DNA of 64,000 bases from Pleomorphomonas koreensis DSM 23070 (lineage in GTDB: Bacteria; Pseudomonadota; Alphaproteobacteria; Rhizobiales; Pleomorphomonadaceae): NCBI RefSeq assembly GCF_000425185.1, contig NZ_AULH01000001.1, positions 186,001-250,000 on the forward strand, written 5' to 3'. The notes beneath the pieces are model-generated. The model saw only the letters and a list, made by a program, of their open reading frames with translations, was not told the DNA's origin and ran no database searches. Positions 35,844 to 44,529 of this stretch are shown in pieces (the stretch's first letter is position 1; each line of letters starts with the position of its first letter). The position numbers and the translations under genes are program-made.

Positions 35844-36962
35844 ATGGTGTTGTCGAGGTTGGGCGAGGGGACGGCGGCGGCCGTCGACCTTCGCGGCATT
35901 GCGTTCTCGGAAGCCGAGCGGATCGTCTTCCGCGCCGGATCGCTGACGGCGGCGGCCTTCCGCTTCGCCTCCGGCGTCGACGCCGTGCGCCTGTCGAACG
36001 GCGTCGACGAGGTGGTGGTGCTGCCCTTCCAGGGCCAGCACGTCTGGTCGGCGCGGCTCGGCGGCCGCGACGTCGGCATGAAGTCGATGTTCGACATGCC
36101 GCGCCCGACGCAGAAGTTCTTCGAGACCTACGGCGGCTTCTTCCAGCACGCCGGCATCACGGCGATCGGCGCCCCCGGCCCGACGGAACGGCGCGAGCAG
36201 CACGGCGAACTGCCCAACGCCCCCTATCGCGATGCCGCCATGGTGCTCGGCGAGGACGGCAGCGGCCGCTACATCGCCGTCACCGGCCGCTACAATCACA
36301 CCGTCGCCTTCGACGTCAATTACGAGGCGGTGCCGATCCTCAAGCTCTACGAGGGCCGGCCGCGCCTGGCCATCGGCATTGCCGTCACCAACCTGAAATC
36401 GACGCCGCTCGACGTCAACTATCTCGGCCATCTCAACTGGCGGGCCCGCGAGGGCGGCCGCCTCGTCGGTACCGTCCACGAACGGGCGGATACCATGCGC
36501 GTCCGGCAGGAGATCCCGCCGCACATCAAGCCGGGGCCGGGCTACGTCGAGTGGATCGCCGAACTGGCCAGGAACCCGAGTCTTGCCGGCACGCTCTCCT
36601 CGGACAGGATCTTCACGCCGGAAGTGGTGTTCGCCTTCGATCCGCTGACCGACGACGACGGGCGCTCGCATTTCATGCAGGTGCATCCGGACGGCACCGC
36701 CGACTACGTCTCCTTCGCGCCGCGGCACACCGGCGCCGGCGTCCGCTGGATCTGCCGCACCGGCGACCAGGAGGCGGTGGGCATCGCCTTTCCGGTGCGT
36801 TCGCCCGGCCAGCCCGGCAACGTCAACGGCCGGCCGCTGGTCCATCCGCCGCTCGACAAGGGCGAGCGCTTCGAGAACGAGATCGTCGCCGCCGTGTTCA
36901 CGCCGGCCGAGGCCGAAGCCATGGCCCGCCACATCGAGGCGGTGAAGGAGAAGCGCGCCTGA
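35844..36962 (+). CDS. DUF4432-family protein (aldose-1-epimerase-like fold)
   Basis: 372 residues of the DUF4432 family, related to galactose mutarotase folds. Conserved stretches: VGMKSMFDMPRP (about 78), TYGGFFQHAGIT (about 96), REQHGELPNAPY (about 118, with the family His) and YLGHLNWRAREGG (about 196). The ATG at 35844 has an excellent GGGAGGAAGG before it, better than the upstream ATG at 35742. A carbohydrate-modifying or sensing role is likely; function of the family is unproven. It sits 118 bases after the HerA-like gene and could be in the same transcript. Confidence 0.85.
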   Translation: MVLSRLGEGTAAAVDLRGIAFSEAERIVFRAGSLTAAAFRFASGVDAVRLSNGVDEVVVLPFQGQHVWSARLGGRDVGMKSMFDMPRPTQKFFETYGGFFQHAGITAIGAPGPTERREQHGELPNAPYRDAAMVLGEDGSGRYIAVTGRYNHTVAFDVNYEAVPILKLYEGRPRLAIGIAVTNLKSTPLDVNYLGHLNWRAREGGRLVGTVHERADTMRVRQEIPPHIKPGPGYVEWIAELARNPSLAGTLSSDRIFTPEVVFAFDPLTDDDGRSHFMQVHPDGTADYVSFAPRHTGAGVRWICRTGDQEAVGIAFPVRSPGQPGNVNGRPLVHPPLDKGERFENEIVAAVFTPAEAEAMARHIEAVKEKRA

Positions 36963-36971
36963 AGGGAGGCG

Positions 36972-37373
36972 TCAGCCGAAGGCGTCGAGCGTCGTCTTCA
37001 TCATGTCGTTCGCCACCTTCATCGTCTTGGCCGACGTCTCGTAGCTCAGGCGGGCGGTCATGACGTTGACCAGTCCGCCGGCCATGTCGACGTCGGGCGC
37101 GGCCACCATGCCGTCGGCGTCGGCATCCGGCGAGGCCGGGTCACGGACGGCGACATAGGGGTCGGCGGCCTGGACGATGCGGGCGGCAACGCCGCCGCCC
37201 CGCACGTCGCTCTGTTTCACCGTCACCGGCGCGTAGGCGGTGGTGGCGCCTGACCCGTCCGGCAGCGGCCCCGACGAGCCGGCATTGGCGATGTTGCTGG
37301 CCGACGCCTCAAGCCGCGTCGCGGCAGCGCTCATGCCCGAGGCGGAAATGGACAGCATCGAGGACAGGGACAT
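36972..37373 (-). CDS. Orphan FlgC-like flagellar rod protein
   Basis: 133 residues with the layout of FlgC: an N-terminal rod motif (ASGMSAAATRLEASASNIANA, about 9-29) and the C-terminal Flg_bbr_C segment (DGMVAAPDVDMAGGLVNVMTA then TMKVANDMMKTTL). The middle is short, as in FlgC. No other flagellar gene lies within 60 kb shown, so it is either a paralogue or a relic. The ATG at 37373 has GGAG about 9 bases upstream. Converges with the DUF4432 gene, 9 bases between stops. Confidence 0.82.
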   Translation of the reverse strand: MSLSSMLSISASGMSAAATRLEASASNIANAGSSGPLPDGSGATTAYAPVTVKQSDVRGGGVAARIVQAADPYVAVRDPASPDADADGMVAAPDVDMAGGLVNVMTARLSYETSAKTMKVANDMMKTTLDAFG

Positions 37374-37824
37374 CGGGGGCGGCTCCAGCGAAGCCTCCAT
37401 CTTCGGCCGGAGATGCTAAGGTCGTCTTGCCGCGATGTCCCGAATTTGAATCATCGCCGGGCTTTCGGGCGTCCGGCGGCTTTCCGGGCGATTTATCTCC
37501 ATTTCCGCCAATATTTGGATGACGTTTCCTCGCCGGAACGCCCCCTTCGATGCCAAATGACAGGGCATCCCGACGGATGTGGCGGAATTTGACAGCAGCT
37601 TGCGACCGCCGGTTCAAACGCTAAAGCGCCATGCCCTCGCATGGTGGCGCCTGCCTTGGAGGCGGACGACCATGACTGCCAGAAACGCTCTTTCGATGCC
37701 CCCGATCCAGCCGCGCCGACGCTGTCGGCAACTTTGTCGAACGTGCCGTTGAAACAAGTTGGCCCGAACGAAGTTAATAGGCAGTGGATGGCCGGCGAGT
37801 GCGTGCCGGCCCAGGAGGTCTTAA
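37374..37824. other. Divergent promoter region, no gene seen
   Basis: About 450 bases between the FlgC-like gene and a small plus-strand gene. Base composition is less GC-rich than around it. Short frames on both strands have no ribosome site or family resemblance. A TTGAAA near 37748 with a TTAATA about 19 bases later is a weak promoter candidate for the small gene. Confidence 0.5.
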
Positions 37825-38097
37825 ATGAACAGCGGTTACATCGTTGAACTCTCCGGCGACGCCGTCGGGGTTCTGGTCGGTGCGGGCAATGCCTACGAGT
37901 TCCACGCCGTCGATCCGCGCTTTCGCGTCCTCGAAGGCGCCACTTTCGACAATGGTTTTGCCGCCGAGCGGGCGGTGCGTCGTCTCTCCCGTCGCGGGGT
38001 CGCCAAGCCGGCCGGCCGGCGCGGTCGTCGTCAGTATTCGCTCTTTGCCGACGGTCTCGGCCTTGCCGGCCGGCCGACGGAGGCTTTCAGCACCTGA
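37825..38097 (+). CDS. Small hypothetical protein
   Basis: I do not recognise this 90-residue protein. A strong AGGAGG about 5 bases before the ATG, third-position GC bias and a perfect terminator about 100 bases downstream argue that it is real. It starts MNSGYIVELSGDAVGVLVGAG, contains a basic centre (RRLSRRGVAKPAGRRGRRQ, about 52-70) and no signal peptide or membrane helix. The basic centre could bind nucleic acid, but that is a guess. Confidence 0.65.
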   Translation: MNSGYIVELSGDAVGVLVGAGNAYEFHAVDPRFRVLEGATFDNGFAAERAVRRLSRRGVAKPAGRRGRRQYSLFADGLGLAGRPTEAFST

Positions 38098-38200
38098 TCA
38101 TAGTCGAGGACTATTTCAGCCCTTTCCTTCAGACCTTTGCTTTATTTCTTGCCTTGGTTGTCCTTCTCGGCCCGTTTCCCTTCCAGGCGCGCCGATCACT

Positions 38201-38231
38201 GCCCCGGGAGCCACCGCTCCCGGGGCTTTTT
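38201..38231 (+). terminator. Rho-independent terminator after the small hypothetical gene
   Basis: Perfect 11-base arms GCCCCGGGAGC / GCTCCCGGGGC with a CACC loop, followed by TTTTT. It lies 8 bases from the stop of the oppositely oriented glucosidase gene. Confidence 0.9.
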
Positions 38232-38238
38232 ACATCGC

Positions 38239-39597
38239 TCAGGTCGATGCCGCCTGGGCGCGGCCGGCGATCAGGTCGCGATACCAGATGGCCGACGACT
38301 TCGGGATGCGCGCCTGCGTCTCGTAATCGACGTAGACGACGCCGAAGCGTTTGGCATAGCCGTGCGACCACTCGAAATTGTCCATCAGCGACCAGACGAA
38401 ATAGCCGTCGACGCGGATGCCCTTGTCGCGCGCGTCGGCGAGCACGGTGAGGTGCCGTTCGAGATAGTCGATGCGGCCGGGGTCGTCGCATTTGCCGTCG
38501 ATCAGTTCGTCATACTGGGCGCAGCCGTTCTCGGCGATGTAGATCGGCGGCAGCGGATAGCGGGCGGCAAGGTCGGTCAGGAGGCGGTCGAGGGCGGGCG
38601 CGTGGACCTCCCAGCCCATGGCGGTGCGCGGCACGTTCTCGGCCTGCACCGAGCGGGCGCGCGGGAAGGGCAGGGCGGGATCGGCGGCGATCCGCTCCGG
38701 CGCGTAGAAATTGAGGCCGAGGAAGTCGATCGGCGTGGCGATCGTCTCGAGGTCGCCCGCCTCGATCTTCGGCATGATCGGGCCGAAGGTCTCCAGCACC
38801 TCGGCCGGATAGCGGCCGAAGAACACCGGATCCAGGAACACGCCGTCGTGGAAGGCGCGGTAGCGCTCGACGGCGGCGGCATCCTCCGGCCGGTCGGAGG
38901 CGGCATAGAGCGCCTTGGCGTTGTAGACGATGCCGGCCGGCAGGTCGGCGCGGCGCGCCTTGATCGCCTGCATGGCGAGGCCGTGGCCGAGGTTGAGCGT
39001 GTGGATGGCGGCCAGCGCGGCGGCGAGATTGCGTTCGCCCGGCGCATGCTCGCCGATGAGATAGGAGAGATGGCCCGAGCACCACGGTTCGTTGAGCGTC
39101 ATGACGCCGGACAGGCGGTCGCCGAGGCGGGCCATCACCACGTCGGCATAGTCGGCAAAGGCGTAGGCGGTGTCGCGGGCGCACCAGCCGCCGCGGCCGT
39201 GCTGCTCGATCGGCAGATCCCAGTGATAGAGCGTCGCATAGGGCTTGATCTCGGCCCGCAGCAACGCGTCGACCAGCCGGTCGTAGAAGTCGAGCCCCTT
39301 GGCGTTGACCGGTCCGCGACCGTCCGGGATGACGCGTGGCCAGGCGATCGAGAAGCGATAGGCGTCGGCCGACAGCGATTTCAGGAGCCGCACGTCCTCG
39401 GGCATGCGGTGATAGTGGTCGCAGGCGACGTCGCCGCTGTCGCCGCCGCGCACGTGGCCGGGAATGCGGCAGAAGGCATCCCAGATGCTCGGCTTGCGGC
39501 CGTCTTCGTCGTGGGCGCCTTCGATCTGGTAGGCGGCGGTGGCGTAGCCGAAGACAAAGTCGCGGGGAAAACGTTTCGAAAGCGCGGTGCTGGACAT
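38239..39597 (-). CDS. GH1 family beta-glucosidase
   Basis: Retaining glycoside hydrolase of 452 residues, cytosolic (no signal peptide), which cleaves beta-glucosides or beta-galactosides. The N-terminal signature FVFGYATAAYQIEGAHDEDG is the GH1 pattern; the acid/base Glu is in TLNEPWCSG (about 168) and the nucleophile Glu in IYIAENGCAQYD (about 358). The C-terminal VWSLMDNFEWSHGYAKRFGVV is also canonical. Monocistronic as seen; about 250 bases separate it from the divergent AI-2E family gene. No transporter or regulator is adjacent. Confidence 0.95.
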   Translation of the reverse strand: MSSTALSKRFPRDFVFGYATAAYQIEGAHDEDGRKPSIWDAFCRIPGHVRGGDSGDVACDHYHRMPEDVRLLKSLSADAYRFSIAWPRVIPDGRGPVNAKGLDFYDRLVDALLRAEIKPYATLYHWDLPIEQHGRGGWCARDTAYAFADYADVVMARLGDRLSGVMTLNEPWCSGHLSYLIGEHAPGERNLAAALAAIHTLNLGHGLAMQAIKARRADLPAGIVYNAKALYAASDRPEDAAAVERYRAFHDGVFLDPVFFGRYPAEVLETFGPIMPKIEAGDLETIATPIDFLGLNFYAPERIAADPALPFPRARSVQAENVPRTAMGWEVHAPALDRLLTDLAARYPLPPIYIAENGCAQYDELIDGKCDDPGRIDYLERHLTVLADARDKGIRVDGYFVWSLMDNFEWSHGYAKRFGVVYVDYETQARIPKSSAIWYRDLIAGRAQAAST

Positions 39598-39849
39598 GCG
39601 GTTTCTCCTCCTCGATCACAAGGCATTGCCATGAATCGGTTCACCCGTGAAGGCCCCGCCATTTCTTTTTGCCTTCATCGGGAATGGGCTGTATTTGGGC
39701 TCTCATCGACCATCCCCGCGAGGGGCCTTGGCATTCCGGTCGTGGATCCCCCATATCCCCGGCGGGGGCGGGACGGTCCAGATGCAGCCGACGGATGGCT
39801 GCCTCGTTTTTTGGCGAATGGGCATCGCCGTCGGAGACGACCGGACACG

Positions 39850-40866
39850 ATGGACAAGCTGGCTTCCTGCAACTGGGTGAAGATCGCTTCCTACCTGATC
39901 ACCGGCGGCGCCCTGCTGATCTGCCTCGAAATGGGCCTGTTGGCCGGCCTCCTGGCCGGGCTTCTGGTCCATGAGACGGCGCTCACCGCCGCGCCCTGGC
40001 TGCGCGGCCGCACCGGCTGGACGCAGGAGATGGGCAAGGCGGTGGCGCTGATCGTCATCGTTGCGCTGATCTCGCTCGGCCTCACCGCCGCCGTCATCGC
40101 CGCCGGCTCGCTGTTCACCAACGGTTCGGAGGGGCTGTTCGGCCTCATCCACAAGATGGCGCAGGTGCTGGAGACCGGCCGCACCTACCTGCCGCCGTGG
40201 ATCGGCGACTACCTGCCCGGCAACACCGACGAACTGCGCCGGCAGGCGGTGAAATTCCTGCAGGACAACGCCTGGCAGTTGCAGCGCTTCGGCCAGGACG
40301 TCGGCCGCATCCTGGTCTACATCCTGTTCGGCATCATCATCGGTTCGCTGGTGCTGTTCCGCAAGGCGCCGGTAAAGCCGCACGGCCCGCTGTCGGTCGA
40401 GCTGATCGAGCGCGTCAGCCGCCTGACGCTGTCCTTCCGCCGCGTCGTCTTCGCCCAGATCCGCATTTCGCTGCTCAACACCACGCTGACCGCCCTGTTC
40501 CTCTACGGCCTCGATCCGCTGATCGGCGTTCAACTGCCGTTCCTGAAGACCATGGTGGCCGTCACCTTCATCGTCGGCCTGCTGCCGGTGATCGGCAACA
40601 TCATCTCCAACACGGTGATCTTCATCGTCAGCCTCGGCGTGTCGGCGCCGGCCGCCATCGCCGCCCTGCTGTTCCTGATCGCCATCCACAAGCTGGAGTA
40701 TTTCGTCAACGCCCGCATCATCGGCACGCAGATCAACTCGCGCGCCTGGGAGATGCTGACGGTGATGCTGGCCATGGAGGCGACCTTCGGCATACCCGGC
40801 CTGATCGCCGCGCCGATCTTCTACGCCTACGTCAAGGAGGAGCTGGCCGCCAACGGCCTGCTCTGA
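39850..40866 (+). CDS. AI-2E family transporter (TqsA/PerM-like membrane protein)
   Basis: Inner-membrane protein of 338 residues with about seven to eight hydrophobic segments. Conserved parts are FRRVVFAQIRISLLNTTLTALFLY (about 196-219) and VGLLPVIGNIISN (about 245-257), the hallmark of the PerM/AI-2E family, followed by EYFVNARIIGTQI. The name reflects TqsA; most members have unknown substrates, and some are Na+/H+ antiporters. The frame is open long before 39850 but the ATG there starts the first hydrophobic stretch; its ribosome site is weak. 35 bases separate its stop from the ModE-type box. Confidence 0.88.
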   Translation: MDKLASCNWVKIASYLITGGALLICLEMGLLAGLLAGLLVHETALTAAPWLRGRTGWTQEMGKAVALIVIVALISLGLTAAVIAAGSLFTNGSEGLFGLIHKMAQVLETGRTYLPPWIGDYLPGNTDELRRQAVKFLQDNAWQLQRFGQDVGRILVYILFGIIIGSLVLFRKAPVKPHGPLSVELIERVSRLTLSFRRVVFAQIRISLLNTTLTALFLYGLDPLIGVQLPFLKTMVAVTFIVGLLPVIGNIISNTVIFIVSLGVSAPAAIAALLFLIAIHKLEYFVNARIIGTQINSRAWEMLTVMLAMEATFGIPGLIAAPIFYAYVKEELAANGLL

Positions 40867-40901
40867 AGGCCCCTTCTGGCGGCTTGCGCCGCTCCGGCCG
40901 T

Positions 40902-40925
40902 CGTTATAGCCTCGATTACATAACG
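40902..40925. promoter_or_regulatory. ModE-type operator upstream of modABC
   Basis: CGTTATAG, eight bases, then ACATAACG: a 24-base imperfect palindrome with exact CGTTAT/ATAACG ends, 20 bases before the modA start. Both sequence and place match ModE boxes, at which molybdate-bound ModE represses modABC. The ModE gene itself is not in the window. Confidence 0.8.
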
Positions 40926-40945
40926 ATCAGACGGGGACTTCAAAC

Positions 40946-41707
40946 ATGAGCAAGCCGCTTCTTCTCGCCGCGCTGGCGCTCGGCGCTTTCGTTACCGCCG
41001 CCCAAGCCGCCGACCAGATCAGGATCTTCGCCGCCGCCTCGGTGGCGCCGTCGCTCCAGAAGATCGCCGACACCTACGTAGCCGGCAAGGACGTCGCGGT
41101 GACGATCACCCCCGCCGCCTCCGGCGCGCTCGCCAAGCAGATCGAGGCCGGCGCGCCGGCCGACGTCTTCGTCTCGGCCGACCGCAAGTGGATGGACTAC
41201 ACGGTGGAGAAGGGCCTCGTCGACAAGACCTCCGTCTTCGATCTTCTCGGCAACTCGCTGGTGCTGGTCGCCGCCAAGGATGCCGCCGCCGCCGTCGATC
41301 TCGCCGACAAGGCGGCGCTGCCGGCCGCCCTCGGCGAGGAGCGTCTCGCCGTCGGCGAAGCCAAGAGCGTGCCGGCCGGCGCCTATGCCGAGGAGGCGCT
41401 GAAGTCGCTCGGCCTTTACGACGCCCTGGCGCCGCGCTTCGCGCCGGCCGAGAACGTCCGCGTCGCGCTGCAACTGGTGGCGCGCGGCGAGGCGAGATTC
41501 GGCATTGTCTACGGCACCGACGCCGCCGCCGAGCCGGGCGTCGCCGTGGTCGCCACCTTCCCGGAAACCAGCCACGCGCCGATCGTCTATCCGATCGGTC
41601 TCGTCAAGGGCGCCGGTCCCGCCGCCGCCGGTTTCGTGACCTACCTGAAGGGCCCCGAGGCGGCCGCCGTCTTCTCGGCCGCCGGTTTCGTGAAGCCGGC
41701 GGAGTGA
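40946..41707 (+). CDS. modA: Molybdate ABC transporter, periplasmic binding protein
   Basis: Binds molybdate or tungstate in the periplasm and delivers it to ModB. 253 residues with a signal peptide cut near AQAADQ (about 21). Conserved ligand regions: FAAASVAPSLQKIA (about 28-41), TPAASGALAKQIEAGAPADVFVSAD (about 55-79) and YGTDAAAEPGV (about 190). First gene of modABC; modB begins 27 bases after it. A ModE-type box is just upstream, so it should be induced when molybdate is low. Confidence 0.95.
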   Translation: MSKPLLLAALALGAFVTAAQAADQIRIFAAASVAPSLQKIADTYVAGKDVAVTITPAASGALAKQIEAGAPADVFVSADRKWMDYTVEKGLVDKTSVFDLLGNSLVLVAAKDAAAAVDLADKAALPAALGEERLAVGEAKSVPAGAYAEEALKSLGLYDALAPRFAPAENVRVALQLVARGEARFGIVYGTDAAAEPGVAVVATFPETSHAPIVYPIGLVKGAGPAAAGFVTYLKGPEAAAVFSAAGFVKPAE

Positions 41708-41734
41708 CGCCGTCGGCCCGCCGGATGTGAGCCG

Positions 41735-42424
41735 ATGCCCGAACTCTCCCCCGCCGCCTGGTCCGCCATCGCGCTGAGCTTCAAGGTCGCCGCCGTCGCC
41801 ACGCTGTGGGGCGTGCCGGTGGCGACCGCGCTGGCGTTGCTGCTGGCCCGCGGCCACTTCCCCGGCAAGGCGCTGCTCGACGGTATCATCCACCTGCCGC
41901 TGGTGCTGCCGCCGGTGGTCACCGGCTATGCGCTGCTGTTGCTGCTCGGCCGCAAGGGGCCGATCGGCGCCTTCCTCGACCAGCAGTTCGGCATCGTCTT
42001 TGCCTTCCGCTGGACCGGCGCCGTGGTTGCCGCCGTGGTGATGGCGCTGCCGATCATCGTCAGGGCCATCCGCCTGTCGATCGAGGCGGTCGACGTCCGT
42101 CTCGAACAGGCCTCCGGCACGCTCGGCGCCGGCCGCCTCGCCACGTTCTTCCTGGTGACGCTGCCGCTGTCGCTGCCCGGCATCCTGGCCGGCGCCACGC
42201 TGGGCTTTGCCAAGGCGCTCGGCGAGTTCGGCGCCACCATAACCTTCGTCTCCAACATTCCCGGCGAGACGCGCACCATCGCCTCGGCCATCTACACGGC
42301 CAGCCAGACGCCGGACGGCGACGCCGAGGCGCTGACCCTGTCGGCGGTGGCGGCGGTCCTCGGTCTCGCAGCGCTCGTCGCCTCCGAACTCCTGGCCCGC
42401 CGGGCGCGCGGGGCGTTGTCGTGA
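41735..42424 (+). CDS. modB: Molybdate ABC transporter permease
   Basis: Inner-membrane channel of the molybdate importer, 229 residues with five transmembrane helices. The ATPase-contact loop is LEQASGTLGAGRLATFFLVTLPLSLPG (about 122-148, the EAA motif with conserved G), and GFAKALGEFGATITFVSNIPGETRT (about 155-180) is typical of ModB. Its stop overlaps the modC start by four bases (GTGA). Confidence 0.95.
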   Translation: MPELSPAAWSAIALSFKVAAVATLWGVPVATALALLLARGHFPGKALLDGIIHLPLVLPPVVTGYALLLLLGRKGPIGAFLDQQFGIVFAFRWTGAVVAAVVMALPIIVRAIRLSIEAVDVRLEQASGTLGAGRLATFFLVTLPLSLPGILAGATLGFAKALGEFGATITFVSNIPGETRTIASAIYTASQTPDGDAEALTLSAVAAVLGLAALVASELLARRARGALS

Positions 42425-43482
42425 TCGACGTCGACATCCGCCAGCGCCTCGGCGACTTCTCGCTCGACCTCCGCTTTTCGGGCGGCGCCGGCGTCACGGC
42501 GCTGTTCGGGCCGTCCGGCTCCGGCAAGTCGTCGGTGATCAAGGCGATCGCCGGCCTGACGCGGCTCGACGCCGGCCGCATCGTCGTCGGCGGCACCGTG
42601 CTGGCCAACGACGGCCGCCACACGCCGCCGCACCGCCGCCGCATCGGCGTGGTGTTCCAGGAGGCGCGCCTGCTGCCGCATCTCTCCGTCAGGAGCAACC
42701 TGCGCTACGGCCGGTTGTTCACGCCGCGGGCCGAGCGGCGCATTGCCGAGGAGCCGGTGATCGATACGCTCGGCATCGGCCACCTGCTGGCCCGCCGGCC
42801 GGCGACGCTCAGCGGCGGCGAACAGCAGCGCGTCGCCCTCGGCCGGGCGCTGCTCGCCTCGCCGCGCCTTCTGCTGATGGACGAGCCGCTCGCCGCCCTC
42901 GACGAGGCGCGCCGCCGGGAAATCCTGCCGCTGATCGAGACTCTGCGCGACGAGTTCGCCATCCCCATCGTCTACGTCAGCCACGCCGTCGAGGAGGTGG
43001 CGCGGCTCGCCGCCAAGGTGGTGGTGCTGGACGCCGGCAAGGTGGCGCGCGAGGGATCGCCGGCCGACGTGTTCCGCGCCGCCACCGACCGCTTCGAGAT
43101 CATCTCGGTGGTGGCCGGCCGGCTCGGCGCGCCGGATCATGACTTCCGCCTGACGCCGGTCGAGACGGCGGCCGGGCCGATCTGGCTGAACGGCCTTGCC
43201 GGACCGGTCGGCCGGCCGGTGCGCGTCCTCGTCCATGCCACCGACGTGGCGCTGTCGCTGGCCCGGCCGGACGGGCTCAGCATCCGTACCGTGCTCTCCG
43301 GAACCGTCGCCGGCGTCAGCGGCGGCGACGGCCCCACCGTCACCGTCGATCTGGCGCTGGAAGGCGGCGACCGCCTCGCCGCCTCGGTCACCCGGCGGTC
43401 GGCGGTCGAGCTTGACCTCACGCCAGGCCGGTCGGTGTTCGCGCTGGTCAAGGCGGCGGCGCTCGACGAACGGCCGGTCTGA
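42421..43482 (+). CDS. modC: Molybdate ABC transporter ATP-binding protein
   Basis: ATPase that powers ModAB, 353 residues. Walker A GPSGSGKSS (about 30-38), Q-loop FQEARLLPHL (about 80), signature LSGGEQQRVALGRAL (about 127-141), Walker B LLLMDEPLAALD (about 147-158) and switch His in VSHAVEEV (about 183). A C-terminal TOBE/Mop domain (about 285-350) is the molybdate-binding part of ModC. The GTG at 42421 overlaps the modB stop; the open frame further upstream runs through modB and is not coding. Confidence 0.95.
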   Translation: MIDVDIRQRLGDFSLDLRFSGGAGVTALFGPSGSGKSSVIKAIAGLTRLDAGRIVVGGTVLANDGRHTPPHRRRIGVVFQEARLLPHLSVRSNLRYGRLFTPRAERRIAEEPVIDTLGIGHLLARRPATLSGGEQQRVALGRALLASPRLLLMDEPLAALDEARRREILPLIETLRDEFAIPIVYVSHAVEEVARLAAKVVVLDAGKVAREGSPADVFRAATDRFEIISVVAGRLGAPDHDFRLTPVETAAGPIWLNGLAGPVGRPVRVLVHATDVALSLARPDGLSIRTVLSGTVAGVSGGDGPTVTVDLALEGGDRLAASVTRRSAVELDLTPGRSVFALVKAAALDERPV

Positions 43483-43577
43483 CCGGCGATCGCCGCATCT
43501 GAATGCTTTAGCCCCTTTCCTCGCCGGGCCGGCCGGGCTAACTAGCTCCAGCCCAAATGCCGACGAGGTTTCCGACC

Positions 43578-44447
43578 ATGGCCGACGCTGCCAAGCGCAC
43601 CCACATCCTCACGCTCTCCTGCGCCGATCGCCCGCGCATCGTCGCCTCGGTCACCACCATTCTCGCCGGCCTCGGCGGCAACATCGCCGAGAGCGCCCAG
43701 TTCTGGGACCGCGTCACCAACCGCTTCTTCATGCGCATCGCCTTCGAGACGCCGGCCGCCCTCAGCGCCGACACCATCCGCGCCGCGCTGTCCGACACCA
43801 TCGACACCTTCGGCATGACCGTCGACCTGGTCGACGCCGCCCGCACGCCGAAGATCATCATCATGGTCTCCAAGTTCGACCATTGCCTGCAGCACCTGAT
43901 GTACCAGATCCGCGTCGGCTGGCTGAAGGCCGAGGTGGCGGCCATCGTCTCCAACCACGAGGACAGCCGCGCCTTCGCCGAGGCGCAGGGCGTGCCCTAT
44001 CATTGCTGGCCGGTCGAGCGGGACAAGTCCAACAAGGCCGAGCAGGAGGCCAGGGTGCGGGCGCTGGTCGAGGAAACCGGCGCCGAGCTGGTGGTGCTCG
44101 CCCGCTACATGCAGGTGCTGTCCGACGAGCTGTCGTCGGCGCTGTTCGGCAGGATCATCAACATCCACCACTCCTTCCTGCCGTCCTTCAAGGGCGCCCG
44201 GCCCTATCACCAGGCGCACGAACGCGGCGTCAAGCTGATCGGCGCCACCGCCCATTACGTGACGCCCGACCTCGACGAAGGCCCGATCATCGAGCAGGAG
44301 ACCTCGCGCGTCACCCACGCCCTCTCCGCCGAGGACCTGGTGGCCGTCGGCCGCGACAACGAGTCGCGCGTGCTGGCCCGCGCCGTCAAGCTGCATCTCG
44401 AGGCGCGCGTGCTGATGCACGGCAAGAAGACCATCGTCTTCGCCTGA
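43578..44447 (+). CDS. purU: Formyltetrahydrofolate deformylase
   Basis: Hydrolyses 10-formyl-THF to formate and THF, balancing one-carbon pools. 289 residues: an N-terminal ACT domain (about 8-85, THILTLSCADRPRIVASVTTI) and a formyltransferase domain with VSKFDHCLQHLMYQ (about 97), INIHHSFLPSFKGARPYHQAHERGV (catalytic His, about 197) and YVTPDLDEGPIIEQ (catalytic Asp, about 229). I start at the ATG at 43578, where ACGAGG lies 10 bases before; an ATG seven codons upstream is possible. Monocistronic. Confidence 0.94.
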   Translation: MADAAKRTHILTLSCADRPRIVASVTTILAGLGGNIAESAQFWDRVTNRFFMRIAFETPAALSADTIRAALSDTIDTFGMTVDLVDAARTPKIIIMVSKFDHCLQHLMYQIRVGWLKAEVAAIVSNHEDSRAFAEAQGVPYHCWPVERDKSNKAEQEARVRALVEETGAELVVLARYMQVLSDELSSALFGRIINIHHSFLPSFKGARPYHQAHERGVKLIGATAHYVTPDLDEGPIIEQETSRVTHALSAEDLVAVGRDNESRVLARAVKLHLEARVLMHGKKTIVFA

Positions 44448-44529
44448 TCGGCACGCTGGTCCCCCGCCCGCCGCCCGGCGCCGCCATCGGCGGCGTTAAG
44501 CGTTGTTTCATGCCGTCCTGCCACATTCG

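Noticed and set aside
33969-36932. A 987-codon minus-strand frame across the HerA-like and DUF4432 genes
   Set aside because: It crosses two genuine genes with clear motifs and start signals; its own product has no recognisable family.
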